Source: Orbilia blumenaviensis
Taxonomy: Eukaryota > Ascomycota > Orbiliomycetes > Orbiliales > Orbiliaceae
Length of the DNA stretch: 64,000 nucleotides
Reading direction: 5' to 3'
Assembly: GCA_036872755.1 (NCBI GenBank)
Contig: JAVHNS010000017.1
Location: 248,001 to 312,000, forward strand
Both the position numbers and the translations under genes were made by a program. The notes under the pieces are model-generated. The model was given only the letters and a program-made list of their open reading frames with translations, was not told where the DNA came from and ran no database searches. Below, in pieces: positions 12,502-24,067 of this stretch; positions within the stretch are counted from its first letter, which is position 1, and every line of letters starts with the position of its first letter.

Positions 12502-14520
12502 ACTGTGCATCCCCATTTTTCAAAACTGAGGAAGAGGCTTACATGCATATACCACTTCTAGCCGCCGTGTTATCTAAATGCACGAATGGTCCTCTATTAC
12601 TCCCAAACCCTATGAAATAAATAAAAAAAACGACAAGAAAAAAAAAGAAATAAAAGAAACTGAACAAAAAAAAATTATCCACACTCATCCGAATTTTTAC
12701 AAATTTCTCGAACAGACTGGCATCGGAGCAACTGGGACAATTGACGGGAATCGCATAACGGTGTTAAGAGGTGTTACTTTCTCTCTGGAAATCGGGAACT
12801 CACAAGCCGTATTACTACTACTACTACTTACTACTCTTCTATCCTAACTGCTGCAGCACGCTTCTTCTTCTTCTCGTTTTCTTTTGACTCTATTTCCTAC
12901 CTAGCAGTTAGTTGGGTTCTCTTACTCGTCGTCGGGATCGCGGTTTGCGTGTTTTTTTTTTTTTTTAACTGGGCTGGATGGTGGTCGGAAATTGTCTCTT
13001 CTCCCCTTTTTTCTCTTTTCACCTCTTCTTTTATGTTTTAGTGAATGGTCGTCTTTTTTTTTTTTTTTTTTTTTCTCCTTCGTTTCCGTTTTTTTTAACT
13101 CCCGTGTAATACTACTAAGTCACTCATTCAAGACGAAAATAACAATGAATCTGAGGGATATATCCAAAAAATATATTTTTTATAGTGATATTTGAGGGTT
13201 CGTAGACAAGAATACTATATGCCTAAAAACAACGTCTACAGCATAAGTAGGTATGCATTACTGGTGTTGTGTGCACGTGTGAGTTTGGCTGCCTATGTTC
13301 TAATTTGAATCTGTGTGTCTACGGATTCGAATTGCTTTCCCAATGCGTGGGTGCTGGGAATCAAAAACGTGAGCATTTTCGTAATCCTGGGGATTTCGGA
13401 GGCTAGTGTTTATGCAAGGATCCAGAAGGGATGGATGGATTTGGGGGTGGGTTATGTAATGCACCTACCTAGCCTACATGACTACCTGTACATGCCTCTT
13501 GTCCAGCGAAGCTTGGCCTGACGTCTGATTCTGGTGATATACTTACGTACTTAAGTATGTGGGCATTTCTGAGTATTTCGGAGGCTTACTGGTACTACTG
13601 GTATTATACTCAAAGGTGAGGTTCTATCCGATTGACAGAATCGTGACCCACTTTTTTGATAATATTCCAGGGACACTGTTGTGAATTTTTCTGGGCATGA
13701 CAAGCAACGGAGGTGGAGGATGAGTCTTTCGAGTAAAGCTGGGTCGTCCGTTGACTCCCCTCTCTTTCTGTCGGATTGTGCATGGTTGTTTCAGGGAATC
13801 CGAATGAATCCACCCAAGCTAAGCCTTGCGACTTACCTTGCTCTGGACGAGTACTTTAGTCGTCTGGCTTCCTACTTCTTCCTTTCTCTTTTGGACTTCT
13901 CTCTCTCTCTTTTCTCTTTCTTTTCATTTGAATTATAATATAATTCTCTAATTTGGTATATATCTACATATACATATAACTGCCTTCTTGTGCAGTGGTG
14001 TTTTTGGACAGCTTGCTCGGAGTTGTTTCATTTTTTTTGATTCTGTCGATTATCACTCGGATAATAGAATATCACCGTATCGATATTTCTTCTTATCCAT
14101 CACGGACGGAAGCTTCTGGACAGTACTTGCTGCCTTGTTCCCTTTTTTTTTTTGTTAAAAGAGGTCTTCGCTGTCGAGTTCGCCACGAGTGATTGATTGC
14201 CTCGTTTCCCTGCTAAAAACGGTAGTCTGTGGTTTTTTAGCTACTTGGTTTTCTGTTCGCTTCTGGTCCTCCTTCTCTCTTCTTCCTCTGTCCTTCTTTC
14301 CCGCTCAAACCACACACCATACACCTCACACCTCACCTCACCTCACCTCGCCTCACCTCACACTCTCCCCAATCTCGTTTTTTTTGCTTCCCTTTTCTTT
14401 CCACGAGACTTTCTTTCCCGCACGTCACTTCGCTCGATATTCAAAGAAACCTCTTCTCCTACTATCTCCTCCGCCTACTTTTTAAAGGGTTTATCTTGCT
14501 TCCTCTTTTTTTTTGCCAAT
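12502..14520. other. Intergenic region NBR1-UBC12
   Basis: About 2 kb, no gene recognised. It is very T-rich on the plus strand, with a T21 run at 13054-13074 and others near 12952-12966. A CACCT-type pentamer repeat lies near 14318-14365 within the CT-rich UBC12 leader. Short ORFs here are low-complexity Phe/Ser/Leu translations of pyrimidine tracts. Confidence 0.55.
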
Positions 14521-15581
14521 ATGTTGAAGATCTGGTCTATGGTATGTTCTTCCCTCTTCCCCCCACCCCCTGCTGTTGCCGTGGCTCCCCGCGGCTGGTC
14601 GTTTGCCTCCCTTGATCCTTCTTTTTCTCAGAGAGGTTCCGATTTTCATCAACGAAGACGGGGTTTATCATAAGCTAACGCTTGGGTTTTTTTCAACGGA
14701 ATAGAAACAGCAGCAGCAGGCTGCATCTGCGGCGTCGGGGAAGAAGAAGGTTACGGCTGCTCAGTTACGGGTTCAGAAAGGTTAGTTTTTAGTTTTTTCC
14801 TTCCCTATCGTTGTTCTTGTTGTTATCGTCGTCATCTCCGAGATTATGGGACAGTTCACACGCCACCACCTACCACCTACCCCCCCACACGCGAGCTACC
14901 ACTATAGGGAAGAAAAAAGAAGCTAATAATTTTTGTTGTTGTGTGAATGATAGATCTCGGAGAACTCTCGTTACCGTCGACGATGAAGACGCACTTTCCG
15001 GATCCTGACGATATTCTTAACTTTACACTCACGATCGAGCCTGATGAGGGTATGACCGCCCCCTCCCTCCCCTCCCAACCTCCTCCGTAGCCAGCTGAAG
15101 CTAATATGGTATCTTTTTAAAAAATCCACAGGAATGTACAAGGGCGGAAGCTTCAACTTCGATTTCACGATCAACCAGAACTTCCCACACGAGCCGCCAA
15201 AGGTGCTGTGCAAGCAGAAGATTTATCATCCAAATATTGATCTTGAGGGGAAAGTCTGCCTCAATATTTTGAGGGAGGACTGGAAACCTGTGTTGAATTT
15301 GAATGCTGTGATTGTTGGGTTGCAGGTATGCTCTCCTCTCTCTTTCTCTTTTTCTTCCGGATTAAGTTCCGGTGATACCCCGAATGAATGACGATATGCT
15401 GACTAAGCTTGTGTTTGTGTGTGTGTAGTACTTGTTCCTTGAGCCAAACGCATCGGACCCGTTGAATAAGGAAGCTGCAGAGGATTTGAAGACCAATCGG
15501 GATAACTTCAAGAGGAACGTGAGGTCTTCTATGGGCGGTGGATATGTTAAGAATATCCAGTACGACAAGGTTACGAAATAA
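14521..15581 (+). CDS. UBC12: NEDD8-conjugating enzyme Ubc12
   Basis: Family role: E2 that accepts Rub1/NEDD8 from Uba3 and passes it to cullins with Dcn1/Rbx1. Exons are 14521-14541, 14705-14780, 14954-15049, 15132-15325 and 15429-15581, giving 179 aa. The 21-nt first exon encodes MLKIWSM, matching the short hydrophobic N-terminal tail that docks Ubc12 on its E1 and Dcn1. The next exon adds a QQQQ/Ala-rich stretch, then the UBC fold with [18 protein letters not shown], where the Cys after GKV is the catalytic residue, and [13 protein letters not shown]. The MLKxxS start and the EDW after the active site point to Ubc12 rather than a ubiquitin E2. Phases agree at every junction. Very sure. Confidence 0.95.
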
Positions 15582-16805
15582 ATTTAGGGAAAAAGAAGAA
15601 GAAAGACGCCCTCTCCTGCTCTCTCTCTCTTTCTCTCTCTATCCCTCTTTCGCTCTCGCCGTGGATCCCGCCCGCCCGTTTTATAGACGGCCGCCGCTCT
15701 CGCTTTCGAGATTGTTACTACATGGGGAGGGTTGTGTCTTTTTTTTTTTATTATAATTCAATCTCGATGAGATCACGACAGCACGTATTTTGACGGCTTC
15801 GTTCGCTGTTAACGCTTACTTTGTGCTTTTTATGCGGTTTTTCAGTTATTACGTCTTTTTCTACCCTTTTTATCAGTTCTTCATGTTTACTGGTCGTTAC
15901 GGAGGTGTTTTCCCTTTCGGCGCTTGCTTTTCCCTTTTGCCAGCATTGCGTGTTTACGATTTTTTACACATACTCCTCCTCGCGCGCGTATACTCACACA
16001 GACGGGATTTTACTCTTTTCTTTTTATATATGTCAACAGTTGTTTTTTTCCCGAAGCATACCTATAGATTCTTATTTCTTTGGGATGATTAAGAAAGGCG
16101 AATTCAACTTTTTTTTTTTTGGAAAAAGGGAAAACGGGAAGGGGATAGACGAGGTTTTTGTTCTTTCTCATTTTGCTTCTCTATCCTTCTCCTTCCTCTT
16201 CTTTCTTCTTTATGGTATTGGTATTGGTTCTTTTTTTGGTCTTGGAGAAATATCCATATCCCATTTAGATTTCTATGGTTGTGCTGCTGCGCGCTCTCTC
16301 TCTCCCCCCTGTCCTGTCTCGTCACCGTCGGGGTTTTTATATGTTGATAATTTGGCCTTGGTATTGATTGCGCTATCCCCCTCCTCTAACTACTTCGACT
16401 CCGATTCCTATGTTTATTTCCCCCGGGTTTTTGTTTTTTAATGATTGCCTGGGGGGGTTTCTTTGAGCCTCCTCATCATATTATATCCTATATTCTATAT
16501 CCTATATCCTACATCACCACTTACTTATTCAACTTGCTTACTTTATAAGTTAATCCCCGTTGCTTCCTTGTTAATATAGAGATCATTCGCGTCTGGCGCT
16601 TGGAATTTCTTTTCTTGGCGGGGAGAATATGATCTTTGTATGTGCTGCGAGTGTTCTTTTTCTTTTTTATTTAAATACATAAAATCTGGGTTCTATTCCA
16701 GTTGAAGTGAAGTGAAGTGAAGTGATATAATAGATATGTGTGGTGATGACGGTGTCGCATGCATACAATTGCGCATAGTGGCTGGTGCGGTACCAGGGGG
16801 CCTGG

Positions 16806-16815
16806 ACCGGCCGGT
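16806..16815. promoter_or_regulatory. CCGG-CCGG palindrome, candidate zinc-cluster factor site (distal)
   Basis: A perfect 10-bp palindrome ACCGGCCGGT about 930 bp before the ILV5 start. Known context: Leu3-type zinc-cluster regulators of branched-chain amino acid genes bind CCGG-N2-CCGG. Here the two CCGG halves abut without the two-base spacer, so Leu3 binding is not established. Confidence 0.25.
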
Positions 16816-17330
16816 TCTTTAAAGTGGCGAATCTTAATGCAAAAAAAAAAAAAAATTGCAACTGCAAAGCCTCACTTCACTAGTATCAACTTATCTCGGA
16901 TCGAGAGTATGGTCTTTCTTGATTATTCTTCTGGCCTTGTCCGGAGTAGGGGTGGATGAGTGGGTGGCTAAGGCCGCACCGCATGGCGGGGGAATGGAGT
17001 TGGGATTGGCATGGGCTATTTTTTTTTTTTTTTTTTTTTTTTTTTGCTAAGAATTTGCTTACATACTTACTCACTTGATTGCTGGTTTAGTTTACTCCGG
17101 AGTACGGAGTGCAGGTATGGAGCTATGGAGGTATGTAGGTACTACTACGGAGGGAGGCCAATCCCGTGGGTTTGGTTTGGTCTTACCTACATGTACTTCC
17201 TTACCTTTTATCTGCATGGGTTTTGAGAAGTAACTATCGAGGGATCGATTAGCGTGGGTGTTTCTTTTTTCGGTATGGTATGGTATATTACTGTGGGTAG
17301 TTTAGTGAGCCCGCGGAGAGAGAGCTTCCT

Positions 17331-17338
17331 CCGGCCGG
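17331..17338. promoter_or_regulatory. CCGG-CCGG motif, candidate zinc-cluster factor site (proximal)
   Basis: A second CCGGCCGG about 405 bp before the ILV5 ATG. Two copies upstream of the same branched-chain amino acid gene are suggestive, but spacing differs from the classical Leu3 site and no other support is visible. Confidence 0.28.
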
Positions 17339-17742
17339 TATCGCAAACCCAAAGGGAAAAAAAACATGCCGTTGGAGGTTTTTGGTGTTTTGCAAGGGTG
17401 TGTAACTACTACTACTTTTTGGAGTCGGCCATTTACCCGCTGTCCGAGGGTTTTTTAACATGAGAATACTGTGTATGTATGTTAGTTTTGTAGACTGTAC
17501 TGTATGGAATAAATAGGCCGGGTCGGAAGCTGGGTTTTTGGTCTGATTCTTCTTTTTTTTTTCTCTACTCCATAATCTTCTTGTTCTTGAAGTATCTGCT
17601 CTGGTTGTTTTTTTGGGGCCAATTGTAGTATTGTCAATTGTCAATTGCAGTTACATAGCTTTCAAGCTTCACCACACCTTATAATTACCAACTTCCCCAC
17701 ATTCACCACCATCCATCACCACCAGAAATTTTTACACACACA

Positions 17743-19303
17743 ATGGCCTCAAAAACCGTCACCAGAGCACTCCGCTCTTCCTCCAGACAGGCACTGACCG
17801 CCACCAGGCGTCCAATTGCCCAAAGATCCCTCACAACCGCCGCTTTACTCACCGCGGCTTCCAGGCCCGCTGTTGCCAAGTCTGCTGCCAGAATCGCTGT
17901 TCCAGCTGTTCAGTCGAGAGGACTTAAGACCATTGACTTTGCGGGTGTGAAGGAGGAGGTCTTCGAGCGTGCTGATTGGCCCAGAGAGAAGCTTTTGGTA
18001 TGTATTCCTTTCTTTCTTTCTGTCTTTTTGCAGTGAGTTTTTGGGCACGAGACTTGTTGGTGGTGGTAGTGTTGAGTGCGGGGTGTAAATACCGTCTATT
18101 ACGTATTTTTATATAGCCACTAACCCCACCATTTTTTTTTGGGTATCTATTAGGAATACTTCAAAAACGACACCCTCGCCCTGATCGGCTACGGCTCCCA
18201 AGGCCACGGCCAAGGACTCAACCTCCGCGACAACGGCCTAAACGTCATCGTCGGTGTCCGCAAGAACGGAGCCTCCTGGAAGGAAGCCATCGAGGACGGC
18301 TGGGTGCCCGGCAAGAACCTGTTCGAGATCGATGAGGCCATCAACCAGGGAACTATCATTATGAACCTCCTGTCCGATGCGGCGCAGAGTGAGACCTGGC
18401 CGGCTATTAAGCCGTTGATTACCAAGGGGAAGACTTTGTACTTTTCGCATGGGTTTAGTCCGGTTTTTAAGGAGTTGTATGTTCCCCTCTACCTTACCCC
18501 TCCCTCTCTCTCTTATATATATTGGTGTATGGTTGCTAATAATAATAATAAAAAAAACAGGACCAAAGTCGAAGTCCCAACCGACGTAGACGTCATCCTC
18601 GTCGCCCCCAAGGGTTCCGGCCGCACAGTCCGCTCCCTCTTCAAAGAAGGCCGCGGCATCAACTCCTCCATCGCAGTCTTCCAAGACGTAACCGGCAAAG
18701 CCGAGGAAAAAGCCGTCGCCCTAGGCGTCGCCGTCGGTTCCGGCTATCTCTACAAAACCACCTTCGAAAAGGAAGTCTACAGCGATCTCTACGGTGAGCG
18801 TGGTTGTCTGATGGGTGGTATTCACGGAATGTTCCTGGCGCAGTATGAGGTTCTCCGTGAGAATGGGCACTCGCCTTCTGAGGCTTTCAATGAGACTGTG
18901 GAGGAGGCGACGCAGAGTTTGTATCCGTTGATTGGGAAGAATGGGATGGATTGGATGTATGAGGCTTGTTCTACTACTGCTCGTCGGTATGTTAAAACCT
19001 TAAAACTATTACCCCCCCCCCAATATATATATTGGTTTATGGATAGCGATGCTAACGGGTTTTTTTTTTGTGATAAACAGTGGCGCCATCGACTGGTCCT
19101 CACGCTTCAAGGACAGCCTGAAGCCCGTCTTCCAGGATCTGTACAAATCCGTGAAAACGGGACAGGAAACCAAGCGATCGCTTGAGTTTAACTCGCAGCC
19201 TGATTACCGTGCTAAATATGAGCAGGAGATGCAGGATATCAGAGATCTGGAGATCTGGAGGGCGGGTAAGGCTGTTAGGTCTTTGAGGCCGGAGAATAAC
19301 TAA
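17743..19303 (+). CDS. ILV5: Ketol-acid reductoisomerase, mitochondrial (Ilv5)
   Basis: Reaction: converts 2-acetolactate or 2-aceto-2-hydroxybutyrate to the dihydroxy acid using NADPH and Mg2+, the second common step of valine, leucine and isoleucine synthesis in mitochondria. Exons are 17743-17997, 18154-18476, 18561-18986 and 19081-19303, giving 408 aa, close to yeast Ilv5. The first 60 residues are rich in Arg/Ser/Ala with almost no acidic residues, a clear mitochondrial presequence ending near VQSRGLKTIDF. The NADPH fold shows GYGSQGHGQGLNLRDNG. The catalytic domain contains the metal-site motif SDLYGERGCLMGG and the GMDWMYEACSTTARRGAIDW segment. Single-domain (class I) form. The start ATG sits in a CA-rich leader. 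Very sure. Confidence 0.97.
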
Positions 19304-22300
19304 AACTCAAACTACAAGTGGGGTTTTAGTTGTTTGATTTTTTTGTGATTTTGATTTTTTTTATTTATGGGATTTTGATGGACTGGGTTTTTTTTTTAAT
19401 TCCTTTTGTATCCGAAAAGTTTTATGTGCTTTTGGATGGAAGGTTAGGTCGGGAGGGGATATGGAGCGGATTGGTGTGGGTGGACTGATTGTTCACTCCC
19501 TCTCTTTTTAGTATATTCGATTGTATTATACTATTACTACTTCTATGATACTTTTTTTTTTTTTTGAAAAGATATATCTCTCATATAAAAGATCTTAAGA
19601 GTAGGTTGGTAGTTACATACCATAGGGGGAAATGATGCGTTTTCTGGGCCGTCCATTGAACCGCAAGTCAGTGGTAAGGATATATTAAAATGTCTTTGAG
19701 GCACATTAGGGTCCTCAAAGAATGCACCATGCATCCTCCCTAAGATAGGTCGGCGCGCGCGTGAGGATTATTATTATTGGTCGTGAGGGTGTGGGATTTA
19801 TACATTACGATTGTAATATTGTCTTCAGCAGATCCCGCTCGTGTGTATTTTACGTAGAGTTATGTATCTAGGTATATAATAATATTTATATGTTCCAAAG
19901 CGCCCCTTTTTTCTTCTTCGCTTTTTCTTCGATTTTCTCTGTGGGGAGTTATATATTGGGGTTTACTGCGGGTTTTGGTCTGTATGGAGAGTGATTAAGA
20001 TGTCGAAAGATCTACTTAATTATGCTTTTGGGGGGATGATAAGCAAGATGATGGTATGCAGGCTGGATTTTTTCTAGAAATTTAATACCTACAATAATGT
20101 TTTTTTTTTTTATTTATTTTTTTTTATCAATATTGTGAAGTGTGGTTTTTTGCGGTTGTATGTTAATGTGGTGGTGGTGGTGGTTTATATTTGGGGACGG
20201 GAAGATGCATAATTCATGCATATAGATTTGAAAAAAAAATTTTTTTTTGAGTATGATATATAGTTACACAAGATGCAGCTGATAGATAAGCTAAGCTAAG
20301 CTAAGCTAAGTTTGACTAAGCAGTTGGGATTATCTCTGAAACTTCCGTGTATATTTTGCATTTGATATTGACGCATTAGCTAGGGGAGGGAAGGGGGGTT
20401 GACGAATAATATTATCGATTGTTGTTTTGGTTGAGATGTTTCTATTTTGTCCTTATCGGCGGCTTGGGTCTGGGGGAGTTGGGGAATGCATTGCATATTG
20501 ATAAAGCTGTGGTTATGTGGTTCGAGGCTTTGGACTTCTAGGTTAGGGTTTTTTTTTTTAAAAAAAATTGTTTTGATAGAGAAGGAGAAGGGTATATTTG
20601 TAAATGTCGACCCTGTTTGCTGTTGGGTGCGGTATATATATACTCACTGTTGTAGAGTTATGCGACGCTAACAGAATACAGCAGGGAGTTCGAGGCTCTT
20701 TTGTGTTTGTGCATACGTGGAGGTTGTAATCATAAGCGATATTTTTATATATATAAACAGATTTGTGAGATAATTGAAATAAATTTACAATTTTTAGCTA
20801 CATATTGTGCCTACCCCGAGGAAGAAGGGGTTATCAGGTTGTCGTTGGTCTTTGCTGGTCTACGCCCATGTATGCTCTTTCTTTGGGATTTTGTATTTTG
20901 TATTTTTGTTTTTACCCCCTGGAGTATACGTCATGTATTCACCCTAGATTTGGTTCCTTTAATTGTAATGGGTGTTTTTGGTTGGATGTGGAAGGTTACA
21001 CAGGATTTTTTTGAAAGGTGGTGGTTATGTCAGCGAGTTTTTTGTTTGAAATTTGATTTTGTTGTTTTCCTTCCACTTCTCCTTCTAGATGCAGGATGCT
21101 GCCGCTGTTGGCCCAGGGTAGATGCTGGATGTCAGGGGGGCTTGGTGTGGTCAGCAATGTATGTATGTATATATGTACATGTCTATGTAAAATTTATTGA
21201 TTTAATTTAATCTGATTCAATGGGAATCCCGTATACAATTGTGATATTTGCATGGCATCGGAAATTTGAAGCCTTCTGTTTTTTTTTTTTTCTTGCTTTC
21301 AGATTTTTGATGGCACACGTATACTACACAAAGGATTCGATTCGATTTAATCCTACATGATAGATGGCGAGGGTGCATAAAAAAAAAAAAAAAACCTTTA
21401 AACGTTTGCGCACAGTTTAATATAATTGCATGCTTTGCAATCAATGCGCCTTTCGCAGGATTTGACTTGGGGGGGTTTTCAGTCATACGGGCATTCGAAA
21501 GGAGCTCAATCCAACTGCTTATTGTTATATTAGATTGCTATTCAAAGCGTGACTTCTTTCGGTGCTGGTTATGGACAAAGCAAATATAAATATAGTTTTT
21601 TTTTGATTAGGAAAGTTATCAAATGATCTTCTTTATGCCTGTTACGATTGTCAGTATCTGTTTTGTTTGTATAGGTCTGGAACAGGAAAGCAGATAACTT
21701 GAAGAAATATTTTTTTTTGTGTATATTGTATTATACATAGATATAGTTAGTATATTATGGTGGTGGGCGTGCATTGTCCACGACCTCAAGTCACGTTCCT
21801 TAACCTATGTAACTTAACCTGTGGAAGGTGTTAGTAATGTTGCCGTATCAGCTATTTTTATAATTATTTTCAATAAACGACGGCTGAGACAGCAGCAACA
21901 AACATCAACATTCCTAATGCAATGCGAGGATTCAATACTTATCGCAGGATATTGGAGATGTTGGGTTGTTTTATGCCATTATCTTATATTTGGGTTCATT
22001 GTATTGTATTTTATTGTAGACAGCTAGAAGGAAGGGAAGGCAACAGCCGATTGGAAGGACTGCATGCCTAATGGCGATTGAGATAAATCGCAAAAAGTTA
22101 ATTTAGAACGGTAGATACCATACATACTATAACTACCGGAGAGCCCCACCAGAGATCTGAGATTGTATTGTATCTCGTCCGAGAGACATGCTTAGAGTTA
22201 CTAGTTAACGTTAGTTAGTTAACTATTTGGGAAGGAAAGGAAGGCTTAAACGATGTAGAGCGAGCGAATGCTTATAGCTTATTAGGTGGGGTAGATCTTG

Positions 22301-24067
22301 GGTTTTAGGGGGAAGTGGGGGGGAGGGGGAGGGAACTGCCACTTTCTGATTTAATTGTTGAGTATTCAATATATTTCGTTTTATTTTGTATGCACGGTAA
22401 ACGTATGTACTGCCATGATAGCAGCTGAGATCACACACGAGCAGGCTGCATTGGGGTTGGGATGTGTGAGGCGTATTTGTCTGGGCATGTGGTGGTGTGG
22501 GTCTTAATGTTCTTTCTACCGTCCGATGTTAACATGTTTTGATTCCAAATATAAACATTTGGGACTCTTCTCAAATTTTTGGTAGGGGGCAGCAGGGATT
22601 TTGCGGCTGTGGCGAACTTTTTTGTTTTGCTTTTTGTTTGGTTTTTTTTGCTTCTTCTTCTTCTTCTTGTTGATGAGGGAGAGGTTTGGAAGGCAAGTCT
22701 TCAGGCTAACTTTTCCCGGGAATTTTTATGTAATCGAACGGATTTATTCGATGGTTTTTTAAACTTGAGCTTGCGTTTGTAGAGTACCGACTGCTCGGTG
22801 AATGTACCACCAAGAGAGAGAGCTCTGGGAATTAAAAAAAGGGTTCTGTACTAGCTAGCTAGCTAAGCTAAGATACCCAAGTTTTTAAATGGGCTTTGCA
22901 CGCTATACGATACTAATTGAGAAGTGCAGTTATGATGCTGGTCATTTTTTTTTTTACGATTGATGTTTCGGAAAATGCGAGTGATGATAACGTGAGATAT
23001 GTCCACGCCATGGCCCTGCGCCGTATTTATCTTTTGCTTAACGTTCAAAAATAACAGGTACAAACAGACCTATTTTTTTTTTTTTTAGGAAGTTTAGAAA
23101 TGTTGTGAAGCGCAGCAGGAATAGGTATACTTGGCGGGTTTAAAGTTGCTTGGTTACTATACGAAGGGTACTTTTATTTCATTTTATTTTTATTTTCGGC
23201 ACGAGCGATTGTGGTAGTAAGTAATTTGCAAGATTTGGGAGTGTGCCGCGGTTGCGGTTGCAGTGTGGTGAGAGGATCGGTGGCACTCCGCGAAGCTGGG
23301 GAGGATGAGGTCAGGTACCGAAAGTAACCTTCGACTTTTTCCGTCCACATGCACACTCACACAATGCAACTCCTGTGAATCAAAAAAACTCGCCCCTTTA
23401 AGCCTGTTAGTCCGTTCCTTTTTTTTTTTTTGATCTTTCTTTCTTAGGAGGAAGATAAATTTATAATGACATACTTCCCCTCCTCGGATTTTCTCCCCTC
23501 TTCCTTTGGAATTTTTTTTTTTTACCCCATGCATCGGATTATATAATTTATTACTATTTATCAGACTTTCAAATCGCGGTTGAATTTCAGATTAACGTTG
23601 GTTCGTCTAGCTCGTGCGATATTATACTTTGTTATACCAGGACCGGACCCCGTAACGTTTTCAACACATCCCATATTTGCAATTATCGTCCAGGGGGTCG
23701 ATTTATCGAGATTCGGTTATCCCGCCAGGCATCAACAATTACATTGTACGAAAACGTCAAAGGAGTCAGCGTCTTATAAATAATTTATACTCACTCAATC
23801 CTTTTTTTTTCTTTTCCTTTTCCTCTATTTCATTTTTATTTTTGAGCCTAGCCGTCAGCTTGCAGGAACGACGTAAGCTCTTTTCCTACAGATCATACAT
23901 TATACATACGACCATAATATTCTTTTCAAGACCCCTTCTCACCTTCTAGAATTATATTCTATCAGAGCTGACGCCAGCGAAGGGGGGGAAAGACAATAAT
24001 CACTAATACCTATTTTAACTTAACCTCAAAGAGAGAGGGAGAAAAAGAGAAAGACTAGAAAAAAGAG
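19304..24067. other. 4.8-kb gene-poor spacer ILV5-DUF1223 gene
   Basis: No credible gene. Open frames (the longest about 170 codons near 20701-21210) are Cys/Phe/Trp-rich translations of T-rich DNA without an ATG-supported, spliced or family-like structure. Contents seen: a dispersed repeat copy at 19618-19730, an A9T9 palindrome at 20231-20248, a CTAAG repeat near 20290-20312, an inverted repeat TAGTTAAC...GTTAACTA at 22202-22225, and many GCTAGCTA stretches (for example near 22853-22870). It may hold decayed transposon sequence or untranslated RNA, but neither can be shown. Confidence 0.5.
19618..19730 (+). repeat. Dispersed repeat, copy B, with 8-bp hairpin
   Basis: It shares ordered blocks with 34720-34869: TACCAT-GGGGGAAA, a GCG-TTTTCT block, CATTGA, CAAGTCA, GGTAAGG and a hairpin block. 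In this copy CTTTGAGG (19694-19701) pairs perfectly with CCTCAAAG (19713-19720) around the loop CACATTAGGGT. It lies about 310 bp after the ILV5 stop, same strand. No coding capacity. It could be a MITE/SINE remnant or a structured RNA element. Confidence 0.5.

Larger units (their letters stand above)
15582..17742. other. Intergenic region UBC12-ILV5
   Basis: About 2.2 kb. The first kilobase is extremely T-rich on the plus strand, probably a UBC12 3' UTR and beyond; long open frames in it are Phe/Ser-rich and not credible. It contains a GAAGT pentamer repeat near 16702-16724, a T27 run at 17019-17045 and two CCGGCCGG motifs annotated separately. The last 100 bp are CA-rich, like a strong-gene leader, and directly precede the ILV5 ATG. 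Confidence 0.55.

Noticed and set aside
11254..12516. 420-codon antisense frame over NBR1
   Set aside because: Shadow of the sense coding strand; Leu/Gly/Ser-rich without motifs, while the sense strand carries clear ZZ and FW domains.
15821..16441. 206-codon open frame after UBC12
   Set aside because: Phe/Ser/Leu-rich translation of a T-rich strand, no domain pattern, overlapping frames equally open; most likely 3' UTR.
20290..20312. CTAAG/AAGCT repeat considered as telomere-like
   Set aside because: Only about four units and not the TTAGGG type known in filamentous fungi; a simple microsatellite in a chromosome-internal context.
20685..20705. T-arm-like GGGAG-TTCGAGG-CTCTT
   Set aside because: A short stem with two G-U pairs is possible, but no anticodon arm or acceptor stem upstream; chance match.
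20701..21210. 169-codon open frame with hydrophobic stretches
   Set aside because: No ATG at its start, T-rich composition explains the hydrophobic residues, no conserved motif or splice context.
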